The notes: generated by a model not told the origin, from the letters alone. 64,000 bases of DNA from Roseovarius lutimaris (GCF_900115165.1 NZ_FOVP01000011.1:1-64000), one strand, 5' to 3'; shown: positions 41,810 to 50,588, counted from the stretch's first letter. Numbers and translations are program-made.

Positions 41810-43786
41810 TCAGATCGGAGATTCGCAAGAGAGGGAGTTGTCGACCGGTTGGCTTTGTTTCGGACAAAGCCAGAAGCCAAACCGGGCAAAGCCTTGTGGG
41901 GTGGTGCCAAGATACTCTGCCTGCAACGCGGCAAGGTCGTCGGGGTGCTCGCGCACAGTCGGCGAGGTGTCAAAGACCACCCTCGTGTCAGGCATCGCGG
42001 CAAAGCGCCAGACGGGGTGCGCCTGCGGCATGATTTGGTTTTGCGCGGCGATGTAGTCGGATAGAATATCGCGCACCGGGCGCGGGCTGGTATGGATCAG
42101 ACCGGTGGCCGCGAGGTTGCGGAACGGGCCGCCGCCATAGGCGCGATAGCTGTTGGTGGCGACGATAAACCGCGCGCTGTCAGAGACCGGGGCGCCGTCA
42201 TGGCACAGGTCGCGAATGCGGCGGGCCTTTGGGGCCACAAGCGTGCCGGCGAGGTCATAGCGGGCAGGCTGTGACAGGTCGATGGCATAGCTTAGCCCGT
42301 CAATCACATCGAAATCATGGCCTGGCACGGTCTTGTCCAATAGCATCTGATCGGGTGTGCCCGGCGTGATCTGGCGAAAGCAGATCGCGGCGCGTTCAAG
42401 CCAGTCGCGCAAATCCGCGCCGGTGACAAGCAGCCCGCAAAGGGTGTTTGGAAAGGGATAAAGGTCGGTAATATTGCGCAGTCGGAGCGGACCGGCCGAC
42501 ACGTCGGTGTAATACCCCGGTCCGCCACGCCCGCCGGTCTTGAACGGGGCCGAGGCCGATAGAACCGGCAGGCCCTCATGCTCGGTTCCCCGAAGGGCCT
42601 TGGTAAGGCCCATGCGCTGCGCCGCGTTGACAAGTTGGGTCGCGGGGTCGTTGCGCACAAGGGCAAGGTAGCTGTGAAGCGGGGTCGATGTCCGGCCAAT
42701 CTCGCGTTCCGTCAACGTGAGCGTTTGGGCATGCGCAGGGGCAAGCGCGCGGCAAAAGTCGGGGTCCGGCGGGATATCGGCGGCGGCACGCACATCGCTG
42801 GTGTGTCCTGTGACTTTCCAGTTGCCGTCGCCTTCCTGTGTCAGGGTCAGGTCAAGCACCCCAAGATGCGAGCCGCGAAAGCCGGGTTTGACAAATGGCA
42901 TGCCGTTGAGGCGGTCATGCGGGGGGCGGTCCTTGTCGGGATCGGGATAGATCCGGTGGCTATGCCCGCCGACAAGCGCGTCGACTCCCGGAACGCGGGC
43001 GAGCGCCTGCGCCGCATTCTCCATCATCGGGCGGTCGGGGCCCTCGCCAATCCCGGTATGGGCCAGAGCAATTACCAGATCGGCGCCCGCTGCGCGAATG
43101 ACCGGCACCCAGGCACGGGCGGCCTCGACCATGTCGCGACAGGTCAGGCGGCCGGTAAGATGGGCGTGATCCCAGGTCATGATCTGCGGCGGTACAAGCC
43201 CCAGCACGCCGATGCGCAATGTCGTGATGTTACCGCTGTCATCGCGCAACTTGCGGGTCAGCATGTGCCAGGGCGGGCAGAGGGTTTCATCGTCCTCGGG
43301 TGTTGGCCCGCTGCGCAGCGCGGCATTGGCGCAGACAATCGGAAAGCCCGCCTCGGGCAATGTCTTTTGCAACCAGTCGAGACCGAAGTTGAACTCATGA
43401 TTGCCAAGCGACGCGGCGTCATAGCCAAGCCCATTCATCGCCAGAAGCACGGGATGCGCACCCTGCCAAGCCTGTCCGGCGTGTGGGGTGAGGTCGCTGA
43501 TCGGGGTGCCCTGAAGAAAATCGCCGTTGTCAAACAGAACAGAGGCGCCGTCCTCCACCTCGGCGCGTGCCCGCGCGATCAGAGTGGCCAGCCGCGCAAG
43601 GCCATAGGGGCGGTCGGGGGTGTTGGTGAAATAGTCAAACGGCAGAATATGCCCGTGCACATCTGTCGTCGCCAGAATTCTAAGCGCGACCTTGGACCTG
43701 TCATCGGGGCGCGCCTGTTGCCTTACTTTATCCGATGTCGTCTGGGTCAATTGTTCAATGCCCTTGGTCGAGGTGTGAGCCCTCAT
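41810..43786 (-). CDS. 2',3'-cyclic-nucleotide 2'-phosphodiesterase/5'-nucleotidase family (CpdB-like)
   Basis: The 658-residue protein has a calcineurin-like metallophosphoesterase domain (LRILATTDVHGHILP, LFDNGDFLQGTP, SLGNHEFNFG, ALAHTG, VGGHSHRI) and a C-terminal 5'-nucleotidase domain with NITDLYPFPNTLCGLLVTGADLRDWLE and NSYRAYGGG. It should hydrolyse cyclic nucleotides and 3'-nucleotides, recycling phosphate and nucleosides. CpdB enzymes are normally exported, yet I see no signal peptide here: about 36 polar residues precede the first catalytic strand. The gene is followed 15 bp later by the SRP RNA. Confidence 0.92.
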   Translation of the reverse strand: MRAHTSTKGIEQLTQTTSDKVRQQARPDDRSKVALRILATTDVHGHILPFDYFTNTPDRPYGLARLATLIARARAEVEDGASVLFDNGDFLQGTPISDLTPHAGQAWQGAHPVLLAMNGLGYDAASLGNHEFNFGLDWLQKTLPEAGFPIVCANAALRSGPTPEDDETLCPPWHMLTRKLRDDSGNITTLRIGVLGLVPPQIMTWDHAHLTGRLTCRDMVEAARAWVPVIRAAGADLVIALAHTGIGEGPDRPMMENAAQALARVPGVDALVGGHSHRIYPDPDKDRPPHDRLNGMPFVKPGFRGSHLGVLDLTLTQEGDGNWKVTGHTSDVRAAADIPPDPDFCRALAPAHAQTLTLTEREIGRTSTPLHSYLALVRNDPATQLVNAAQRMGLTKALRGTEHEGLPVLSASAPFKTGGRGGPGYYTDVSAGPLRLRNITDLYPFPNTLCGLLVTGADLRDWLERAAICFRQITPGTPDQMLLDKTVPGHDFDVIDGLSYAIDLSQPARYDLAGTLVAPKARRIRDLCHDGAPVSDSARFIVATNSYRAYGGGPFRNLAATGLIHTSPRPVRDILSDYIAAQNQIMPQAHPVWRFAAMPDTRVVFDTSPTVREHPDDLAALQAEYLGTTPQGFARFGFWLCPKQSQPVDNSLSCESPI

Positions 43787-43986
43787 TTGTGTAAGGTAGC
43801 TTTTCCATGCCGTTCGGCAAAGTTTCCGGAAAAGCTGAACCTTCAGTCAAGGTGTCATAGGTGAGAGATGGGAGCAATGCACTATAGGTTGCATATTGTT
43901 TCGTCGCGGCAGTTTTCTGGCCCTGCCCCTTGTGCTGAACCCGCAAGCGTTGTGTACATGGCGGAACAGATTTTTGGGGCGTCGCA

Positions 43987-44958
43987 ATGCAAAAGGCAGA
44001 AACGGTGACATTCGGGGGCTCGGCGCTTGACCGGGCGGATGACCTGCGGGGCAACGCGGCGGCGATTGCAAGCGCGCGGGCCGAGGGGCGCGCAAGCGCC
44101 GTGGTGCTGTGGCGGGGCAAGCCGCTGGTGGCGACAGAGGCGCTTGACCGTCTGATCCGGGTGTCGGTCGATCATCCGGTTCTGGCGCGTTACAAGGTGC
44201 CGCCGATCCTGCTTGGGCGCGAGGACAACGGCGATCTTGTCTTTGCTTATGACATCTCCGCCTGGGTGCCGCCGGGGCTTGAGCCCGATCAACTTGATAG
44301 TTTTCTCGACGCCTCCGAACAATGCCACCCGGATTTGCCCGCAGGCGCGGTGTTTGTCGAATTACGCCGGGTGATGACCCACCTGAACACGCGCGATGCA
44401 GAGCTTGCCGCGACCGCCAAGGCGGTTTTCGCCTGGCATCTGAGCCATCGGTTCTGCGCGCGCTGCGGCAGTGAGAGCCGGATGATCCAGGCCGGCTGGC
44501 AACGTGCCTGCGATAGCTGCGGGGGCCAACATTTCCCGCGCACCGATCCGGTCGTGATCATGCTGATCACCCGCGGCAACAAGGTGCTTATGGGGCGCTC
44601 GCACCCCTGGCCCGAGGGGATGTATTCGCTGCTTGCGGGCTTTGTCGAGCCGGGCGAAACACTTGAGGCCGCCGTGCGCCGCGAGGTCTGGGAAGAGGCG
44701 GGTATCAGGGTCGGGCAGGTCAGCTATCTTGCCAGCCAGCCCTGGCCGTTTCCGGCCTCTTTGATGTTGGGCTGTCGCGGTGAGGCGTTAAGCGACGAGA
44801 TCACCATCGACCCCAAGGAAATCGAGGACGCCATCTGGTGCAGCCGCGAAGAGATCATGCAGGCCTTTGCCGGGCAGCATCCGTTTATGTTGCCCGCCCG
44901 AAAAGGTGCAATTGCGCATTTTCTTTTGCAGAACTGGCTTGCCGATAGCCTTGATTGA
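43987..44958 (+). CDS. nudC: NADH pyrophosphatase NudC
   Basis: NudC cleaves NAD(H) and removes NAD caps from RNA. The 323-residue protein has an N-terminal domain, a zinc ribbon (FCARCGS, then CDSCGG), FPRTDPVVIML and a complete Nudix box GFVEPGETLEAAVRREVWEEAGI read in parts (about residues 218-240). The SQPWPFPASLM motif typical of NudC follows. It is the first of a two-gene unit with the SRPBCC gene. Confidence 0.95.
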   Translation: MQKAETVTFGGSALDRADDLRGNAAAIASARAEGRASAVVLWRGKPLVATEALDRLIRVSVDHPVLARYKVPPILLGREDNGDLVFAYDISAWVPPGLEPDQLDSFLDASEQCHPDLPAGAVFVELRRVMTHLNTRDAELAATAKAVFAWHLSHRFCARCGSESRMIQAGWQRACDSCGGQHFPRTDPVVIMLITRGNKVLMGRSHPWPEGMYSLLAGFVEPGETLEAAVRREVWEEAGIRVGQVSYLASQPWPFPASLMLGCRGEALSDEITIDPKEIEDAIWCSREEIMQAFAGQHPFMLPARKGAIAHFLLQNWLADSLD

Positions 44959-45005
44959 CGCGACAATACCGCCGGGCATTTGGCATGATAATAAGGGCAG
45001 AACCG

Positions 45006-45473
45006 ATGCAGTTCAGCACCAGGGAAGACATAGAAGCGCCGATCGAGACGGTTTTTGCGGAAATCACCGATTTTCAGGCCTTCGAACGCTCGGCGCTGCG
45101 CCGTGGGGCCGAGGTGCGTCGGATTGATGACCTGTCCACGCCCGGCGTTGGCATGGCCTGGCATGTCGGATTCATGATGCGCGGCAAACGTCGTGAAATC
45201 CAGATGCAGCTTAGCGAGTATGATCCCCCCAACGGGATCACCCTTTCATCGATGTCGCCCGCAATGGGGGGCGCGATGATGATTGATCTTGTGGCGCTGT
45301 CACGTGGGCGCACGCGCATGTCTGTTGACCTCACGCTGAAGCCAAAGAATCTTGCCTCGCGGCTTTTGGTGCAAACGCTCAAGCTGGCACGGAGCAATCT
45401 GACCAAGCGGTTCAAGCTGCGAGCGGCGGAATACGCAATGGATGTGGAAGACCGCTACAAGCGGAGCGTCTGA
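45006..45473 (+). CDS. SRPBCC-family protein
   Basis: A 155-residue START/Bet v1-like protein: it starts MQFSTREDIEAPIETVFAEITD, the usual first strand and helix, with a predicted hydrophobic pocket and no catalytic signature. The ATG follows AGGGC; an upstream in-frame start would lie inside nudC. It is probably co-transcribed with nudC. Members bind lipids, ubiquinone or other hydrophobic ligands. Confidence 0.85.
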   Translation: MQFSTREDIEAPIETVFAEITDFQAFERSALRRGAEVRRIDDLSTPGVGMAWHVGFMMRGKRREIQMQLSEYDPPNGITLSSMSPAMGGAMMIDLVALSRGRTRMSVDLTLKPKNLASRLLVQTLKLARSNLTKRFKLRAAEYAMDVEDRYKRSV

Positions 45474-45510
45474 GGGCGCGGCGTGGCCCGCGATAGCGTG
45501 CCTCAAGGCC

Positions 45511-45556
45511 AAAGCCGACCAATGCGCCGGACTGCGTGACCGCATTTTAGGGTGGC
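45511..45556 (+). repeat. imperfect direct repeat, left copy
   Basis: This stretch (AAAGCCGACCAATGCGCCGG onward) matches 47600-47644 at roughly 39 of 46 positions by eye, with one single-base gap, in the same orientation. The two copies flank the small-membrane-protein/SDR/LysR module. Origin is unknown. Confidence 0.7.
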
Positions 45557-45611
45557 TTTGGGCCTTGTTTGCCCAAGGCTGCGTCTTCCATGAAACTCTG
45601 CTCTGCGACGG

Positions 45612-45863
45612 CTACCCGCTTGCCATTCCGGCAATCATCGCTATGAGCGCGACAAGGTGGACCAGCATCAGGGCCTTGTCATTCCACATCGCGCCCACCG
45701 CAAACCACCCCAGCACGCCGATCAAGAACAGGTAGAGGTTCCACGGTGCCCATCCGGCCCCCGTGGCGGCGTAGCCCATGATCTGAATGAGTGATGCGCC
45801 CCATTTGACCGCAAATACGATGCGGTCAAACTGTGGTCTCTCCAGGATGGTATCAGACGGCAC
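45612..45863 (-). CDS. small membrane protein, function unknown
   Basis: An 83-residue protein with two to three hydrophobic segments (SLIQIMGYAATGAG, NLYLFLIGVLGWFAVGAMW, LMLVHLVALIAMIAG) and the phrase PWNLYLFLIGV. I recall similar short uncharacterised proteins in roseobacters but cannot name the family with certainty. It overlaps the 3' end of the SDR gene by 11 bp and is co-directional, so co-translation is likely. Confidence 0.72.
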   Translation of the reverse strand: MPSDTILERPQFDRIVFAVKWGASLIQIMGYAATGAGWAPWNLYLFLIGVLGWFAVGAMWNDKALMLVHLVALIAMIAGMASG

Positions 45864-46557
45864 GGGTCAACCCTCCGTCAATGCGAAGGTTCTGACCGGT
45901 CATATAGCCGCCACCTTCGGAGGCCAGTAGCGAAATCACCGACGAAACCTCTTGTGCCCGCCCATAGCGCCCCAACGGAATACGCGCCTTGCGGTCTTCG
46001 GTCTCCGGAAGGCTGTCAATGAAACCTGGCAAGACATTGTTCATGCGAATGTTGTTAGCGGCGTATTTGTCGGAATAAAGCTTGGTGAAGGCGGCCAGAC
46101 CCGTCCGGAACACGCCTGACGTCGGAAAAAGCGGATCAGGTTCAAAGGCCGCAAAGGTCGAAATGTTGATGATCGTACCGCCGCCCTGTGCTTGCATGAC
46201 AGGTGTCACCAGACGCGTCGGGCGGATCACATTCAAGAGGTAGACTTCCATGCCAGTGTGCCACTCATCATCCGAAATTTCCAGAACCGGACCCTTTGGC
46301 CCGTGGCCTGCGGAATTGACCAGCGCGTCGATGCGGCCCCAGCGGTCCACAGCGCCCTGAACCAGCGCGGACAGGTCATCGGGAATGGTATTGGAACCGG
46401 TCACCCCGAAACCACCCAACTCAGCGCCAAGCGCTTCGCCTTTGCCTGACGAAGACAGGATACCCACCTTGAACCCATCTGCGGCCAACCGCCGGGCGGC
46501 ATCGGCGCCCATGCCACTTCCGCCTGCGGTGATAAGTGCGACTTTTCTTACTGACAT
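45853..46557 (-). CDS. short-chain dehydrogenase/reductase
   Basis: Classical SDR of 234 residues: cofactor loop ALITAGGSGMGADAARRL, NSAGHGPKG, the catalytic Ser in IINISTFAAF and a shifted Tyr/Lys region (FTKLYSDKYAANNIRMN). The usual YxxxK is not exact here: the best reading is around YSDKYA, so activity needs checking. GGAGAG precedes the ATG chosen. It is divergent from a LysR gene that probably controls it. Confidence 0.88.
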   Translation of the reverse strand: MSVRKVALITAGGSGMGADAARRLAADGFKVGILSSSGKGEALGAELGGFGVTGSNTIPDDLSALVQGAVDRWGRIDALVNSAGHGPKGPVLEISDDEWHTGMEVYLLNVIRPTRLVTPVMQAQGGGTIINISTFAAFEPDPLFPTSGVFRTGLAAFTKLYSDKYAANNIRMNNVLPGFIDSLPETEDRKARIPLGRYGRAQEVSSVISLLASEGGGYMTGQNLRIDGGLTRAV

Positions 46558-46655
46558 TTTTCTCTCCATCTATGGCTTGATGCACTTTTAGCCTAAACAG
46601 GCAGTCATTACGCTTTAGAATTGATGTTTCGTGGGTGTAGGAATACTACTGTCAC

Positions 46656-47528
46656 ATGAGCAAGCTCCCTCATCTCAATGGATTGCGTGCATTTGAAGTG
46701 GCTGGCCGTCATTTGAATTTTCGCGCGGCTGCGGATGAACTTGGCGTCACCCAAGGGGCCGTCGCCCAACAGGTACGGCAGCTTGAGGCGCATTTGGGTT
46801 TGCAATTGTTTGAGAGACTGCCCAAGGGGTTGGCGTTTACATCGCCGGGGCGGAGCTATCATGTGAATGTTGCTGCCGCATTCGAGGCGCTGCGCCGTGC
46901 GACCGATCACCTCAAGCCGGAACCGGGCAAGGTTCTTGTCAGCGTCACACCAACCTTTGCGGCAAAATGGCTGATCCCCAATCTTCCGGATTTTTCGGCA
47001 AGATACCCGGAAATCGACCTGCGCATTCTGGCAACCGAAAAGATATCAAGTTTTCACAGTGACGGGATTGATTTGGGGATCCGGCAAGGCGAGCCACCTT
47101 TTGGTGCAGCCTTGGATGCATATCGCCTGTTTCGCCAGGAGATTATCGCAGTGGCCGCGCCAGGTCTTATTGAAAAGCATAGCTTGTCGCATGGCGCAGA
47201 TGCAGTGTCGTATCTGCCCAAACTCCATGACTCGCATGATCTTTGGCCAGAATTCCTCGGGTTGCTGAATATTGCAGACAAAGGAGGTCACGGATTGCGC
47301 CTGAGTCAGACGGCTTTGGCCGTGGATGCGGCACTTTCCGGTCAAGGGGTCGCTCTGGTAAGCCGCTTTCTCGTGGCAGCGGATATTGCAGCCAAGCGGC
47401 TGATTCAGATCACGCCGGAAAGCATGTCTGGAAAACAGGATTTCTACCTGCTGGCCATGCGCAAATCCAAACACAACATAGCGATTGATACCGTCATAAA
47501 ATGGTTCTTGGCGCAAGCTGAAACGTAG
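46656..47528 (+). CDS. LysR-family regulator (GcvA-like)
   Basis: The 290-residue protein begins LPHLNGLRAFEVAGRHLNFRAAADELGVTQGAVAQQVRQLE (winged helix-turn-helix, read in parts) and continues with FTSPGRSYHVNVAAAFEALRRAT, features of the GcvA-like LysR branch. The effector domain is complete (SVTPTFAAKWLIPNLPDFSARYP). It is transcribed away from the SDR gene across a 98-bp gap and is the likely regulator of that gene and of the small membrane protein. Confidence 0.92.
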   Translation: MSKLPHLNGLRAFEVAGRHLNFRAAADELGVTQGAVAQQVRQLEAHLGLQLFERLPKGLAFTSPGRSYHVNVAAAFEALRRATDHLKPEPGKVLVSVTPTFAAKWLIPNLPDFSARYPEIDLRILATEKISSFHSDGIDLGIRQGEPPFGAALDAYRLFRQEIIAVAAPGLIEKHSLSHGADAVSYLPKLHDSHDLWPEFLGLLNIADKGGHGLRLSQTALAVDAALSGQGVALVSRFLVAADIAAKRLIQITPESMSGKQDFYLLAMRKSKHNIAIDTVIKWFLAQAET

Positions 47529-47599
47529 CCCCAGCTTGTGTCGGGATATTGACCGTTAGCGCGAGCGTGGCGCAGTCCGGGGCCGCAGTGCTTACAGCG

Positions 47600-47644
47600 A
47601 AAGCCGACCAAACGCCGGAGTGCGTGACCGCATTTCAGGATGGT
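47600..47644 (+). repeat. imperfect direct repeat, right copy
   Basis: AAAGCCGACCAAACGCCGG and the following 26 bases match the left copy at 45511-45556 in the same orientation. It lies 72 bp after the LysR stop. Confidence 0.7.
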
Positions 47645-47778
47645 TCCGAGGTCATATTTACCGATTTGTGAACTGCTGCGAACACTGATTTCGCAAAACG
47701 GTTCAATGTGATGGCATATTGCATCTCATGTGCTTTCGGGACGCTCTTCGAGGAGCACTGATATTTTTACCCGGCGAT

Positions 47779-47808
47779 GGGAACCTTTCCAATCTTACTG
47801 CATCTAAG
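47779..47808 (+). promoter_or_regulatory. candidate ECF-sigma promoter
   Basis: GGGAACC (47779-47785), 15 bases, then CATCTAAG (47801-47808) has the AAC-containing -35 typical of ECF promoters and suitable spacing. It lies 50 bp before the ATG of the TTHB210-like gene, whose operon encodes an ECF sigma factor. Autoregulation is plausible, but the -10 is weak and this is only a pattern match. Confidence 0.33.
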
Positions 47809-47857
47809 AGTTTGAGTGCCAAAAAATGGCACTGGTATGAAAACGAAAGGGAACGAA

Positions 47858-48277
47858 ATGATTAAGTCCATTTTGCTGAGCGTTACGCTTGTGGCCGCGT
47901 CTGCATCGCTTGCAATTGCCCATGACAACGAAGCACTTCTGCACGCCCCTGCAGGCGAACCCTATGTGCAAGTCAGCGATGTACTGCCGTTGCCAGCATT
48001 CCTGCCAGGCTTGGGCACGCTCTTTGTCGCGCCCGATACGCTGCCTGCAGGCCCGTTCTTGGCTTATGATCACGACGGTAAGCTTTCTGCGACAGTCTAT
48101 ATGACACCGCTGGATGACCTGCAAAACGGCACGTCCTATGATGATCTGATTATTGGTTCGCATGAGGTGAGTTCGGTCGACATTTACTACAATGCGGGCC
48201 ATCCGGGTGTCGACAAGCCTCATGCCCACGTTGTGCTTTACCACGACGCCGAGGCTAAAAAGCGGTTGGCAAAATGA
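47858..48277 (+). CDS. secreted TTHB210-like (DUF5602-type) protein
   Basis: The 139-residue precursor has a clear signal peptide (SILLSVTLVAASASLAIAH). The mature part reads LPGLGTLFVAPDTLPAGPFLAYD and VDIYYNAGHPGVDKPHAHVVLYHD, which I match to the Thermus TTHB210 family, a protein under control of an ECF sigma/anti-sigma pair. The His-rich end (HPG, HAH, LYHD) could bind metal. The start follows AGGGAACGAA at good spacing. The stop overlaps the cupredoxin start (ATGA). Confidence 0.7.
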   Translation: MIKSILLSVTLVAASASLAIAHDNEALLHAPAGEPYVQVSDVLPLPAFLPGLGTLFVAPDTLPAGPFLAYDHDGKLSATVYMTPLDDLQNGTSYDDLIIGSHEVSSVDIYYNAGHPGVDKPHAHVVLYHDAEAKKRLAK

Positions 48278-48804
48278 CCCTCGAACGCCGCAGGGTTTTG
48301 AAGCTGGGGGGTGGCATCATTGCCACCTTCTCACTCCCTCTCTCAGTGCGCGCGGCGTCGCTGGAGATCATAGAAATGGGCGGTACAGCGCGCGGCGAGC
48401 GTATATGGTTTGCACCGCACGGCCTTGCGGTATCTGCGGGCACTACGATCCGTTTCGTCAATCGCGATCCGGGTAACAGCCACACTGCCACGGCATATCA
48501 TCCTGAATTATTTGATCGCACGCGGCGCATCCCAAAAGCGGCAGGGCCATGGGACAGTGGGTTCCTTTTGCCTGGAGAGAGCTTTGAGGTCACGCTCGAA
48601 ATCCCGGGCGTTTATGACTATTATTGCATTCCGCATGAGATGGCGGCCATGGTCGGACGTATCGTCGTCGGCAATCCGAGCGATCCCAGATGGGAAGGTT
48701 CAAGCCCGGATACAGGCGACGTGTCTGCCAAAGTTCTCGCAGCTTTGCCGAGGGTCGAAGATATTCTTGCCAAAGGCCGGATCGGGCGGGGGGACGACAC
48801 ATGA
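48274..48804 (+). CDS. cupredoxin-like periplasmic copper protein
   Basis: A 176-residue protein with an N-terminal export signal (ERRRVLKLGGGIIATFSLPLSVRA) that has a possible twin-Arg pattern. The mature domain is a cupredoxin: WFAPHGLAVSAGTTIRFVNRDPGNSHTATAYHP supplies the first His, and YDYYCIPHEMAAMVGRIVV gives Cys, His and Met, a complete type 1 copper site. The start overlaps the previous stop and its own stop overlaps the ECF sigma start (ATGA both times), so the three genes are one tightly coupled unit. Confidence 0.88.
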   Translation: MTLERRRVLKLGGGIIATFSLPLSVRAASLEIIEMGGTARGERIWFAPHGLAVSAGTTIRFVNRDPGNSHTATAYHPELFDRTRRIPKAAGPWDSGFLLPGESFEVTLEIPGVYDYYCIPHEMAAMVGRIVVGNPSDPRWEGSSPDTGDVSAKVLAALPRVEDILAKGRIGRGDDT

Positions 48805-49508
48805 TAGCCGATTCAATTCACGAGGGCAGCGCCCTTCCGGGGCCAAGCTCATCGGAAGCCGAGCTTGTTATTGCGGCCAGGGACCAGAGCGAACCGGCCG
48901 TGCGTGAACTCGTTAGGCGCCTGAACCCTCGCCTTTTCCGTATTGCGAGAGGCATCGTTGCAAGCGATGCGGAGGCCGAGGAAGTGGTACAGGAAACGTA
49001 TCTCAAGGCATTCACCCGGTTAGATACATTTCGAGCTGAGTCAAGCTTTTCCACTTGGATTATCCGCATCGCAATCAATACTGCTCGGATGCAGATCCGC
49101 AATGTCCGACCACAGGAGGAGTATGACACCGTGGCCGAAGAAAATCAGATTACCTGTTCCCTACTCGCCTTTCCCGGCCAGTATCCCGACCGACCGGAAG
49201 CCGCGCTTGGGCGGGCCCAAATGCGGGTACTTCTGGAGGACGCTGTTGCATGTTTGCCCGCACATTTGCGCCTGCCCTTTCTCATGCGTGAAGCCGAGAG
49301 CATGAGCGTGCGTGCGATCGCGCATGATCTCTCGCTCAAATCCGTCACTGTCAAAACGCGCCTTTTCCGCGCCCGACTCCGATTGCGCAAGATAATCCAA
49401 GGCCGCATCCAAGGCGGATTCGACACTATCTTCCCGTTCGACGGCGCGCGCTGTGTTGGTATGGCAGATCGAGTCGTGGCGGAACTCAGGGCTGTAGAGC
49501 ATTTATGA
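48801..49508 (+). CDS. ECF-family RNA polymerase sigma factor
   Basis: The 235-residue protein has sigma region 2 (ARGIVASDAEAEEVVQETYLKAFTRLDTFRAESSFSTWI, read in parts) and region 4 with helix-turn-helix (MSVRAIAHDLSLKSVTVKTRLFRARLRLRK). A C-terminal extension, FPFDGARCVGMADRVV, resembles a subgroup seen in alphaproteobacteria. The ATG overlaps the cupredoxin stop. No anti-sigma factor gene follows: the next 128 bp are empty and then pheA runs the other way. Control may therefore depend on its own extension or on a distant partner. Confidence 0.92.
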   Translation: MIADSIHEGSALPGPSSSEAELVIAARDQSEPAVRELVRRLNPRLFRIARGIVASDAEAEEVVQETYLKAFTRLDTFRAESSFSTWIIRIAINTARMQIRNVRPQEEYDTVAEENQITCSLLAFPGQYPDRPEAALGRAQMRVLLEDAVACLPAHLRLPFLMREAESMSVRAIAHDLSLKSVTVKTRLFRARLRLRKIIQGRIQGGFDTIFPFDGARCVGMADRVVAELRAVEHL

Positions 49509-49636
49509 TTTTTATGTCGTGACTATTTACCTGTTCCTTCATGAGGCAGTAACGTTGCCGCCCACGCTCACAACGAAAAGCTGAAACGCACGACGCTTCG
49601 TATTGGAAACCGCGCCCACCCAACACCTTCTCCGCC

Positions 49637-50470
49637 CTAATGGCGGCGGGGGTCGGCGGGGTAGACGCCCAGGATTGTGATGTCGGAGGTGAAATAATCC
49701 AGCTCATCAAGCGCACGGGCGACTTCGGGGTCGTCGGGGTGGCCTTCGATATCGGCATAAAACTGTGTCGCGGTGAACGAGCCGCCGACCATATAGCTTT
49801 CAAGCTTGGTCATGTTGACGCCATTGGTGGCAAACCCGCCCATCGCCTTGTACAGCGCCGCCGGGATGTTGCGGACCTGAAAGACGAATGTGGTCATCAT
49901 CCCGTCCCCGCCGCGGCGGGCAAAATCGGGCTCGCGCGCCATGACCAGAAAGCGGGTGGTGTTGTTGCCCTGATCCTCGATCCCTTCGGCCAGCACATCC
50001 AGCCCATAGATTTCGCCGGCCAGGGCGCTGGCAAGGGCGGCCATTTCGGGCTGTCCGGCCTCGGCCACGTCGCGGGCAGAGCCGGCCGTATCGGCGCCGG
50101 TCACACGGTGGATGCCATGGCGTTCAAGAAATGCGCGGCACTGGCCCAGAAGCATGGTGTGGCTCATAGCGCTTTCAACCTGATCAAGGCGCACGCCGGG
50201 CAGGGCCAAAAGGCTTATCTCAATGCGCACGAAGGCCTCGGCGATGATGTGCAGCCCCGAATCAGGCAACAGGTGATGAATGTCAGCAACCCGCCCGAAG
50301 GTTGAATTATCGACCGGCAGCATCGCCAAATCGGCCTCGCCATCGCGCACGGCGGCAATCGCGTCTTCAAACGTCCGGCAGGGTAATGGGTCAAGCTCTG
50401 GATAGGTTTCACGGCAGGCCTGATGCGAGTAGGCGCCAAGCTCTCCTTGAAAGGCAATGCGCTTGTTCAT
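49637..50470 (-). CDS. pheA: prephenate dehydratase
   Basis: PheA converts prephenate to phenylpyruvate in phenylalanine synthesis. The 277-residue protein starts MNKRIAFQGELGAYSHQA, has the catalytic TxR-like region (NTTRFLVMARE) and a C-terminal ACT domain (TTFVFQVRNIPAALYKAMGGFA, NMTKLESYMVGG) for feedback inhibition by phenylalanine. There is no chorismate mutase domain, the usual monofunctional form in alphaproteobacteria. A longer in-frame start would run into the cytochrome promoter and has no family likeness. Confidence 0.96.
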   Translation of the reverse strand: MNKRIAFQGELGAYSHQACRETYPELDPLPCRTFEDAIAAVRDGEADLAMLPVDNSTFGRVADIHHLLPDSGLHIIAEAFVRIEISLLALPGVRLDQVESAMSHTMLLGQCRAFLERHGIHRVTGADTAGSARDVAEAGQPEMAALASALAGEIYGLDVLAEGIEDQGNNTTRFLVMAREPDFARRGGDGMMTTFVFQVRNIPAALYKAMGGFATNGVNMTKLESYMVGGSFTATQFYADIEGHPDDPEVARALDELDYFTSDITILGVYPADPRRH

Positions 50471-50588
50471 GAACAATTTCCGTATTTTTGGCCCTTTCGG
50501 GCGTTTGGTCGCGGAAACTACACCTTGCGTCCGCATAGGGGAAGCGGATAGATACGCCGGCAAAGAGAGTTTAAATGGAAACGGGCCT

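Larger units (their letters stand above)
47529..47857. other. 329-bp gap: repeat copy and candidate ECF promoter
   Basis: No gene is supported in this gap. It contains the right copy of the direct repeat (47600-47644) and, 70-80 bp before the TTHB210-like gene, a GGGAACC motif that could be the -35 of an ECF promoter. The remaining sequence is AT-richer than its surroundings. Confidence 0.6.

Noticed and set aside
49556..49600. Possible third copy of the 45511/47600 repeat
   Set aside because: Only a short stretch (ACAACGAAAAGCTG) is vaguely similar; the core AAAGCCGACC is absent.
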